The notes under the pieces are model-generated. The model saw only the letters and a program-made list of their open reading frames with translations. It had not been told where the DNA came from and did no database searches. A program made the translations under genes and the position numbers. Of a DNA stretch of 37,780 bases, positions 31,995-37,780 are shown in pieces. Numbering within the stretch: the first letter of the stretch is position 1; every line of letters begins with the position of its first letter. Origin of the DNA: a bacterium UBP2_UBA5202 (lineage in GTDB: Bacteria > Edwardsbacteria > AC1 > EtOH8); assembly GCA_002412795.1 (NCBI GenBank), contig DHVS01000030.1, positions 52,552 through 90,331 on the forward strand. Direction: 5' to 3'.

Positions 31995-32000
31995 CAGGTC

Positions 32001-32042
32001 ACTGAATACTGAATATGGAATACGGAAGGCTGAAGACTTAAC
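32001..32042 (+). repeat. Heptamer array ACTGAAT
   Basis: Units are ACTGAAT (32001, 32008), ATGGAAT (32015), ACGGAAG (32022), GCTGAAG (32029) and ACTTAAC (32036). It lies in the batBC-batD gap. Confidence 0.7.
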
Positions 32043-32045
32043 AAC

Positions 32046-32066
32046 GTGAATTGTGAATTGCAAATA
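32046..32066 (+). repeat. Heptamer array GTGAATT
   Basis: GTGAATT at 32046 and 32053, then GCAAATA at 32060. Confidence 0.55.
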
Positions 32067-32096
32067 ATTTAACCCTGGACGCCATACCCTGTATCC

Positions 32097-32131
32097 TAAA
32101 CTCTAAACTCAAAACGCTGAACTGTAAACTT
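32097..32131 (+). repeat. Heptamer array TAAACTC
   Basis: Units are TAAACTC (32097, 32104), AAAACGC (32111), TGAACTG (32118) and TAAACTT (32125). It ends 2 bases before the batD start. Confidence 0.7.
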
Positions 32132-32133
32132 CT

Positions 32134-33918
32134 TTGTTTGACAGATTTTTAAAATATCTTCGCCTTCTGGTGGTATTGCTTGTGCTGCCCGGTCTGCTTT
32201 TGGCCGCCGGCATCGATTTCAACGCCTCGGTGGACCAAAGCACGGTGGGCGTGGGCGAACAATTCACTTTGAACGTCACCGTCCAGGGCGAGGGCATGGC
32301 CACGGTCCCCAAGCCCCAGCTGCCGGACCTGCCCGATTTCAACCTGCTGGGCAGTTCCTCCTCCCAGTCCACCAGCATCTCTATCATCAACGGCAGCATG
32401 AAGAAGCAGGCCACTGTCAACTTCATCTATTACCTCAGCGCCAAGAAGACCGGCCAGCTGAACATCGGCGCCTGCAAAATAAACTACGAAGGCCAGGAAT
32501 ACCAAAGCCAGCCCATCAGCATCGAAGCGACCAAGACCGCCCAGGCCCAGCCCAGACAGCAGGGGCAAAACCCCCAAGCCTCGCAATCCAGGATGCCGAT
32601 AGACGGCAACCTCTTCCTTTCGGCCAGCGCCAGCAGAAAGACGGTTTACCAGGGCGAGCAGGTCAACGTGGAGTTCTCCCTTTACAACCGTTTTCAGATA
32701 AGCGGCGTCGGAGATGTGCAGTTCCCCTCTTTCATCGGATTCTGGCCGGAGAAGATATATGAGGCGGAAAAGCTCAATTTCCAGCGCCAGGTGGTAGACG
32801 GCAGGCAATTTGAGGTGGCCCTGCTTAAGAAGACCGCCCTGTTCCCAGTCACATCCGGCGAGGTCGAGATAGGCCCCCTGTCCATGAACGTCGGCGTGGT
32901 GCAGGGCCCCCGCGATTTCTTTGACATGTTCGGCACCACCCAGACGGTCAAGGTGGAATCCAAGCCACTGCGTTTGACGGTGCTGCCGTTGCCGGAGAAC
33001 GGCCAGCCGGCGGAATTCACCGGCGGGGTGGGCAGGTTCACCATGACCGCGGAACTGGACAGAACCAACACCACCGGCAGCGAGCCCATCAACCTGACCA
33101 TCAAGGTCTCCGGCACCGGAAATATAAGGCTTATAGAGAAGCCTGTGATACCAGCCACTACCGGCCTGAAGATCCTGGATCCCGAGATCAGGGACCAGGT
33201 TCAGACCTCGGGCGATGTCATCAAAGGTTCCAAGACCTTCCGCTATCCGGTCATCCCCCAGGCCGACGGCAAGTATGTCCTCCCGGCCATCAAGATGGCC
33301 TACTTTGACCCCGGCGACAAAAGCTACCACACCCTCCAGTCCAAAGTGCTGGAATGCACCGCCACCGGCTGCACGCCCAATGCCCCGCTGGTGGAGGCCA
33401 CCGGACTAAAGGTGCTGGGCACCGACATCAATTACATCAAGCCGGACAAAACGGAGATCAAGCCTTTCAAACAACCGCAGTGGTGGCTGCTGGGCCTGGG
33501 CTATCTACTGTCGTTCGCTGTATTGGGGGCCTCATTTTTCTACCGCGCCCACCGCAATAAATTGGACAGCGACCGGGGCTATGCCCGCAAACACAGATCC
33601 GGGGCCCTGGTCAAAAAGAGGCTGAAATCAGCCGAGAGGCTGCTGCTGGACGACGACCCCCGTCAGGAATTTTACGCCGTGCTTTTTCAGGCGGTGCTGG
33701 GTTATGTGGGAGACCGCTACAACCTGGACACCCACGCCCTTTCCAAGGACCAGCTCAAGGCCGGGCTGCTGCAGCTGAACCTGGCGCCAGAACTGGTGGA
33801 CAAGATAATTGAGATAATAGAGCAATGCGACATCGCCCGGTTCTCGCCCGGCCAGGCCGCGTACAAAACACCCCGGGAGCTGTTCGAAAGGTCCCGTGAG
33901 ATACTGAGCCAACTATAG
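32134..33918 (+). CDS. batD: BatD family membrane protein
   Basis: A 594-residue BatD. A signal peptide (FLKYLRLLVVLLVLPGLLLAAG) leads into several beta-sandwich domains: GIDFNASVDQSTVGVGEQFTLNVTVQGEG near 24-52, then VYQGEQVNVEFSLYNR and a last domain ending SYHTLQSKVLEC near 400. One membrane segment (WWLLGLGYLLSFAVLGASFFY, about 450-470) precedes a cytoplasmic helical tail with DDPRQEFYAVLFQAVLGYVGDRYNL and ARFSPGQ. The start is the TTG at 32134, because an in-frame stop lies at 32125-32127 and no ATG is close; no ribosome-binding site is evident, since a heptamer array occupies that position. Confidence 0.9.
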   Translation: MFDRFLKYLRLLVVLLVLPGLLLAAGIDFNASVDQSTVGVGEQFTLNVTVQGEGMATVPKPQLPDLPDFNLLGSSSSQSTSISIINGSMKKQATVNFIYYLSAKKTGQLNIGACKINYEGQEYQSQPISIEATKTAQAQPRQQGQNPQASQSRMPIDGNLFLSASASRKTVYQGEQVNVEFSLYNRFQISGVGDVQFPSFIGFWPEKIYEAEKLNFQRQVVDGRQFEVALLKKTALFPVTSGEVEIGPLSMNVGVVQGPRDFFDMFGTTQTVKVESKPLRLTVLPLPENGQPAEFTGGVGRFTMTAELDRTNTTGSEPINLTIKVSGTGNIRLIEKPVIPATTGLKILDPEIRDQVQTSGDVIKGSKTFRYPVIPQADGKYVLPAIKMAYFDPGDKSYHTLQSKVLECTATGCTPNAPLVEATGLKVLGTDINYIKPDKTEIKPFKQPQWWLLGLGYLLSFAVLGASFFYRAHRNKLDSDRGYARKHRSGALVKKRLKSAERLLLDDDPRQEFYAVLFQAVLGYVGDRYNLDTHALSKDQLKAGLLQLNLAPELVDKIIEIIEQCDIARFSPGQAAYKTPRELFERSREILSQL

Positions 33919-33943
33919 TCCCTAATGTTTATCTTTTGATATC

Positions 33944-34660
33944 ATGCTGACCCATCTGTTACTCTATATCGCCATCGCCTTGAGCCCGGCGGAATCCTAC
34001 AACCTGGGCAACAAGTGTTACAGCCAGAACGACTACGCCGGAGCCGTGGCCGCCTATCAGCAGGCCCTGCAGGCCGGGCCCGACGCCGCCGTGCTGTATA
34101 ACCTGGGAAACGCCTATTTCAAGAGCGGACGGACCGGACAGGCCGTGGCCAGCTACCGCCGGGCCCAGTATCTGAACCCCCGGGACCGGGACATCCGGGC
34201 CAACCTTGAATTCGTCCGCAGTTACCGGGCCGACAAGATACTGACCCTGCCCGATCCTTTTTCCAAATTTCTTTACGGCCTGTTCCACTTTTTCTCGGAG
34301 CGCGAAGCCGCCCTGCTGGCCCTGATATGCTTTGGGCTTGGCTCTTTGATGCTGGCCCTGTTCGTGGTCTACGGAAAAAAGTTTTACGTTTACATCTCCG
34401 TTTTCTGGGTTTTGGTTTTCATCTTTTTCCTGGCTGACCTTTTAACCTGGAGGAACGAGCGGCAGCAGCTCCCGGTGGTGATAACCTCCGCCGAGGTCAG
34501 CGCCTTGAGCGGACCGGGCCCGGAGTACAAGCAGATCATCCTGGTACACGACGGCACCGAGGGACAGATCAAGGAGACCAGGGGCGATTACCTGCTGATC
34601 CAGATGCCCGGGGGCATCGGCGGCTGGGTCAGGAAGGATGAGGTGGAGAGAGTGTTTTAA
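33944..34660 (+). CDS. batE: BatE: TPR, two membrane segments and SH3-like domain
   Basis: A 238-residue BatE. After a short hydrophobic start, TPR units are seen (ESYNLGNKCYSQNDYAGAVAAYQQALQAGPDAA and VLYNLGNAYFKSGRTGQAVASYRRAQYLNPRD, about 18-85). Two membrane segments follow (ALLALICFGLGSLMLALFVVY and VYISVFWVLVFIFFLADLL, about 124-168). The C-terminal 60 residues resemble a bacterial SH3 domain (VITSAEVSALSGPGPEYKQIILVHDGTEGQIKE with GGWVRKDEVERVF). It is the last gene of the Bat operon and is followed by repeats and a terminator. Confidence 0.9.
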   Translation: MLTHLLLYIAIALSPAESYNLGNKCYSQNDYAGAVAAYQQALQAGPDAAVLYNLGNAYFKSGRTGQAVASYRRAQYLNPRDRDIRANLEFVRSYRADKILTLPDPFSKFLYGLFHFFSEREAALLALICFGLGSLMLALFVVYGKKFYVYISVFWVLVFIFFLADLLTWRNERQQLPVVITSAEVSALSGPGPEYKQIILVHDGTEGQIKETRGDYLLIQMPGGIGGWVRKDEVERVF

Positions 34661-34665
34661 GTGGT

Positions 34666-34792
34666 GGCTTCGATACGCCTCCGTACACGGCTACTCAGCC
34701 ACCTGACCTTCTACTTGCCGGGGGCGTCTACTCAGCCATCTAAATTTATGCTTTCCGGGGGCTGAGTAGGGCGCAAAGCCCGTATCGAAGCC
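34666..34792. repeat. Inverted-repeat element after batE
   Basis: GGCTTCGATACG (34666-34677) is perfectly inverted at 34781-34792. CTACTCAGCC (34691-34700) is inverted at 34760-34769 and directly repeated at 34728-34737. It resembles REP-type extragenic elements. Confidence 0.65.
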
Positions 34793-34814
34793 CCCGATCA
34801 CCTGTTAACGCAAT

Positions 34815-34877
34815 ATAGCCCCCGCCTATTTATCCGACGAAGCCTTGTGCATAGTCGGAAGGCGGGGGCTATTTTGT
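34815..34877 (+). terminator. Terminator of the Bat operon
   Basis: A 13-bp stem (34815-34827 with 34860-34872, core GCCCCCGCC / GGCGGGGGC) has an inner stem TCCGAC (34833) / GTCGGA (34854). On the plus strand a T-rich run (TTTTGTTT) follows. It also sits at the 3' end of the opposing TMEM43-family gene. Confidence 0.8.
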
Positions 34878-34894
34878 TTCCTGAACTATTCTTG

Positions 34895-36031
34895 CTATTG
34901 GGCCGCAGCCTGAGCTACCGGCTGTTTCTTCTTGCGCAGCAGGAACAATATCCCTCCGATCACCAGTGCCAGCACGATCATCAGGACAATGATATTATGG
35001 GCTATCATGGAAACGATGATGGTGACCAGCGACAGCACCAAAGCAATGGGAAAGGTCATCAGCCCCACCACGAAGCGGCTGGCGGTGCCCAAAAACGGCA
35101 GGACATCCAGCACGGTATGCAGCGGGCCAAGCAGCATCAGCATTCCGATCCACATCATCAAAAAGCCGATTATCCGCCCGATCCAGCCGGTCATCTTGTA
35201 CTCCGCCTTAAGCTGAGCTATGGCCTCGTCCCTGGTGCCGGCCAGGGCCCGGTAGAATTTGGTGTCGCCCTTGATCAGGTAGGGTTCGATGGCTCCGCCT
35301 ATCAGCTTGCCGAAGACCGTCACCTTTTTGCCGGAAGCGATGGCCCCGAAGCTGACCCGGACATCTCCCACTTCCGGTTCGGACAAAGTGCCCGTTCCTT
35401 TGAAAAGATAGCCCTGGGCCAGTTTAAAGCCGGCGGTCAGGTTCGAGGACAGATCATTCTGCCCTATCTCCAGCTTTGGGGCATCCGGCAGCTGCATGTT
35501 CTGAACGTCCAGCTCATAGGCCCCCAGGTTGGCCCGGGCCGCGTAAAATTCCTTTTCTGCCACGTTCAAACCCGGATTGCCGTGGCCCTCGGGTTTCTTG
35601 AACTCGGCCGAGTTCTCGGGGTTGGAGGTCCATTCCTTTTCGTAGGTATAAGTGGTAGTGGTGGTCTCGCTGCCGCCCATTTTCTTGTCGGACTTGGAAC
35701 TGGAGCGCTCCCTCCAGGCGAACATCTCCACCGTCCGCTGCAGCATGATGTAACTGCCGGGCCGGATGAACTCCGGATCGCCCACCGAATCAGGGGTTTC
35801 CAGCGGCCCGGTGGCCGAGACCAGCTGGTCCTGGCCGTTCTGGTCCACGGACTGGGTGGACAGGGCCACCGCCTTGCCGGCGATCTTGGCATAATTGGTG
35901 CGGCCCTCGGTCTTCCACAGGACCACGAAGGAGAAGAAGAACAGCAGGATGCCTATCAGCACTCCCATGAAGGAGTTCATAATCCTTTTGCCCCACCCGG
36001 TGGTGACGGTCTCGGTGAACTGATCCGCCAT
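34895..36031 (-). CDS. TMEM43 family membrane protein
   Basis: A 378-residue TMEM43-family protein. An N-terminal membrane segment (FMGVLIGILLFFFSFVVLWKTEGR, about 21-44) is followed by a large extracytoplasmic region of about 240 residues with VEMFAWRER, YTYEKEWTSNPENSAEF (about 125-142) and GTRDEAIAQLKAEY. Three further membrane segments lie at the C-terminus (IIGFLMMWIGMLMLLGPL, FVVGLMTFPIALVLSLVTIIVSMI, IIVLMIVLALVIGGILFLL) before a basic tail. The W..(N/T)P..FxxPxGHxNP arrangement (EGHGNP) is typical. Function of the bacterial members is unknown. Confidence 0.9.
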   Translation of the reverse strand: MADQFTETVTTGWGKRIMNSFMGVLIGILLFFFSFVVLWKTEGRTNYAKIAGKAVALSTQSVDQNGQDQLVSATGPLETPDSVGDPEFIRPGSYIMLQRTVEMFAWRERSSSKSDKKMGGSETTTTTYTYEKEWTSNPENSAEFKKPEGHGNPGLNVAEKEFYAARANLGAYELDVQNMQLPDAPKLEIGQNDLSSNLTAGFKLAQGYLFKGTGTLSEPEVGDVRVSFGAIASGKKVTVFGKLIGGAIEPYLIKGDTKFYRALAGTRDEAIAQLKAEYKMTGWIGRIIGFLMMWIGMLMLLGPLHTVLDVLPFLGTASRFVVGLMTFPIALVLSLVTIIVSMIAHNIIVLMIVLALVIGGILFLLRKKKQPVAQAAAQ

Positions 36032-36046
36032 AATGCCTCCCTAAAT

Positions 36047-36081
36047 ACGATTAAAGATTTACAATTAACGATTAACTAATC
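36047..36081 (-). repeat. Heptamer array ACGATTA
   Basis: Plus-strand units are ACGATTA (36047), AAGATTT (36054), ACAATTA (36061), ACGATTA (36068) and ACTAATC (36075). It fills the gap between nadE and the TMEM43 gene and touches the nadE stop codon. Confidence 0.65.
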
Positions 36082-37723
36082 AGTACCTCGCCGCCACCGG
36101 CATTCTTCTGCCTGACCCAAAGGCCTTGCTGGTCACCTTTAACCCCGGTGCGGCCTGCCGCCTTTTGTACTCGCTGTTCCTTACGGCTTTGATCACCCAG
36201 TCCACCACCGCCGGTTTGTAGCCGCGCTTGATGATCTCCTCCCGGGATCTGCCGTCCTCCAGATGATATTCCAGGATCGCATCCAGCACCGGGTAGGGCG
36301 GCAGGGTGTCCTGGTCCTTTTGGTTGGGCCGCAGTTCGGCCGAGGGCGCTTTCCTGATGGTGGCCCCGGGGATCACCTCCCCCTTCCGGTTGACATATCC
36401 GGCGATCTTATAGACCAGGGTCTTGGGAACGTCCGAGATCACGGACAGCCCGCCGCTCATGTCGCCGTACAGCGTGCAATAGCCCACCGCCATCTCGCTC
36501 TTGTTGCCGGTGGAAAGCACGATGTGCCCGTACTTGTTGGAAAAAGCCATCAGGATGTTGCCCCGGATGCGGGCCTGGATGTTCTCCTCGGCCAGCCCCG
36601 GCTTGGTGCCCTTGAAAGTGGTTTTCAGCGTTGCCAGATATTTTTGGTAAAGCCCGGTAATGGGGATCACCTTGAACCCTATCCCCAGGTTCCCCGCCAG
36701 TTTTTTTGAATCGTCCACGCTGCCTTTGGAAGAATAGGGCGAGGGCATGGAGATTCCCGTCACGTTTTTTGGACCCAGCGCCTCGGCCGCAATTGCTGCC
36801 ACCAGGGCCGAATCAATCCCGCCGGAAAGCCCTATCACTGCCTGGTGAAAACCGGTCTTTTTAATATAATCCCGCAGGCCCAAAACCAGGGCCTGGTAAA
36901 CATCTCCGGCCGGATCTGGCTTTGGCCATTTAGCAGAAAGTTCAATGTTCTCTGTATCCAAGACCTTCATTTGTTCCGCAAAGGCATTCAGCAACAGGAC
37001 CGGCTGTCCGGCTTCGTTCACCGCAAAACTGCGTCCATCGAAGACCAGCTCGTCGTTGCCGCCGATCTGATTGACATAGATGAAGGGTCTGAGGTATTTC
37101 TTAGCCAGCCGGGCGAAAAGGCCTGACCTAAGGGAAGCTTTACCCATCTCGAAAGGCGAGGCCGAAAGGTTGATGAAGATCTCGGCCCCGGCCATGGCCA
37201 GGTCTTTGATTGGGTCCCGCTGGTAAGGTAGTCCTTTAGGCCAAAGTCTCTGATCGTTCCAGGCATCTTCGCAGATGGATATCCCCAGTTTCCGGCCTTT
37301 GAAGTTCACCACCGACACTTTATCCGCCGGCTTGAAGTAACGGGTCTCGTCAAAGACATCATAGGTTGGCAGCAAAGTTTTGTGCTGGGTGAAGATGACC
37401 TTGCCCCGGTGGATCAGCAGTGCCGAGTTATACAGCCTGCTTGAGCCCTTTTCCCCGGCCCGGACCGGCGCCCCGATCAGTATCCCAATGTCCGGCCGCT
37501 TGCCCGACAGCTTGGCAATGTCCTTGACCGCCTGCTCAGTCTTCCGCAGAAACCAGTCCTTCTCCAGCAGATCGCGGGGCGGATAGCCGGTCAGGAACAG
37601 CTCGGGAAAGACCAGCAGGTCGGGCTTTTGCCTGGCGCTAGATTTTAAAGCCAAAGCGACCTTGGCAAGATTTCCGTCTAAGTCTCCCACCACCGGGTTA
37701 TATTGGCAAATGGCGATTTTCAC
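36080..37723 (-). CDS. nadE: Glutamine-dependent NAD+ synthetase
   Basis: A 547-residue two-domain enzyme that amidates nicotinic acid adenine dinucleotide, the last step of NAD synthesis. Residues about 1-260 are a nitrilase-type glutaminase with the Glu of LLVFPELFLTGYPPRDLL (about 35-52), the Lys of HKTLLPTYDVFDETRYF and the catalytic Cys of GISICEDAWND. The synthetase follows with the PP-loop GLSGGIDSALVAAIAAEALG (about 298-317), SSKGSVDDSKKLA, and LSTGNKSEMAVGYCTLYGDMSGGL (about 399-422). The start is GTG at 37723. The gene follows no obvious partner in the window. Confidence 0.97.
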   Translation of the reverse strand: MKIAICQYNPVVGDLDGNLAKVALALKSSARQKPDLLVFPELFLTGYPPRDLLEKDWFLRKTEQAVKDIAKLSGKRPDIGILIGAPVRAGEKGSSRLYNSALLIHRGKVIFTQHKTLLPTYDVFDETRYFKPADKVSVVNFKGRKLGISICEDAWNDQRLWPKGLPYQRDPIKDLAMAGAEIFINLSASPFEMGKASLRSGLFARLAKKYLRPFIYVNQIGGNDELVFDGRSFAVNEAGQPVLLLNAFAEQMKVLDTENIELSAKWPKPDPAGDVYQALVLGLRDYIKKTGFHQAVIGLSGGIDSALVAAIAAEALGPKNVTGISMPSPYSSKGSVDDSKKLAGNLGIGFKVIPITGLYQKYLATLKTTFKGTKPGLAEENIQARIRGNILMAFSNKYGHIVLSTGNKSEMAVGYCTLYGDMSGGLSVISDVPKTLVYKIAGYVNRKGEVIPGATIRKAPSAELRPNQKDQDTLPPYPVLDAILEYHLEDGRSREEIIKRGYKPAVVDWVIKAVRNSEYKRRQAAPGLKVTSKAFGSGRRMPVAARY

Positions 37724-37780
37724 CTGATTTAGAACCTCAGTAAATTATTGTTAAGATAACTGAACTTTGGCAAAATCAAT

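Noticed and set aside
32149..33330. Long antisense open frame opposite batD (393 codons)
   Set aside because: It is a shadow of the GC-rich batD codons with no recognisable motif. The same applies to the antisense frames at 25873-26913, 27231-28094 and 34847-36079.

Overview
The window is a bacterial chromosome segment with mixed base composition: GC-rich housekeeping genes interrupted by visibly AT-rich genes. Lipobox-type lipoproteins, a C-terminal sorting domain of the Por/type IX kind and a full Bat (MoxR-type) operon point to a Gram-negative, two-membrane bacterium of the wider FCB group or a neighbouring candidate phylum. That placement is inference. I see no rRNA, tRNA, CRISPR array, prophage or transposase gene.

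Positions 1-25700 are almost entirely on the minus strand. Read in transcription order, right to left: polA, a small secreted protein, coaE, prfB (with a classic +1 programmed frameshift), a stand-alone Lrp/AsnC sensor domain, a secreted protein with a sorting domain, asnS, a lipoprotein, panB-panC-(GxxExxY cassette)-panD-glmU N-domain, an FKBP-like membrane protein, a LytR_C protein, rsfS, a GIY-YIG gene, argS, a methyltransferase, a HEAT lipoprotein, purM, thiF-thiS, and a molybdenum-cofactor cluster (moaA, moaC, a MOSC protein, moaB/mog) interrupted by a secreted-protein gene and a DUF559 gene. The start of clpX lies at the left edge. The pantothenate genes and coaE supply the coenzyme A pathway; moaA, moaC and moaB supply early and middle molybdopterin steps.

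Positions 25900-34900 hold a plus-strand Bat operon behind a perfect-consensus sigma70 promoter: moxR, a DUF58 gene, a membrane protein, batA, a batB-batC fusion, batD and batE, closed by a strong hairpin terminator. A TMEM43-family gene and nadE follow on the minus strand.

The most unusual signal is the repeat landscape. Many gaps, and several coding regions, carry short degenerate arrays with a period of 7-10 bp and a different unit at each locus. Heptamer arrays cover the start codons of moaB and of one secreted protein, lie inside moaA and panC with a shared unit, and encode the hydrophobic segment at the batB/batC fusion point. In addition, three small nuclease-like genes (DUF559, GIY-YIG, GxxExxY) each sit between flanking inverted or hairpin repeats, the clearest being a 437-bp GxxExxY unit with perfect 13-bp inverted ends wedged between panC and panD. 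A C-rich hairpin repeat family lies at several gene ends and supplies the purM stop codon and the thiF C-terminus.
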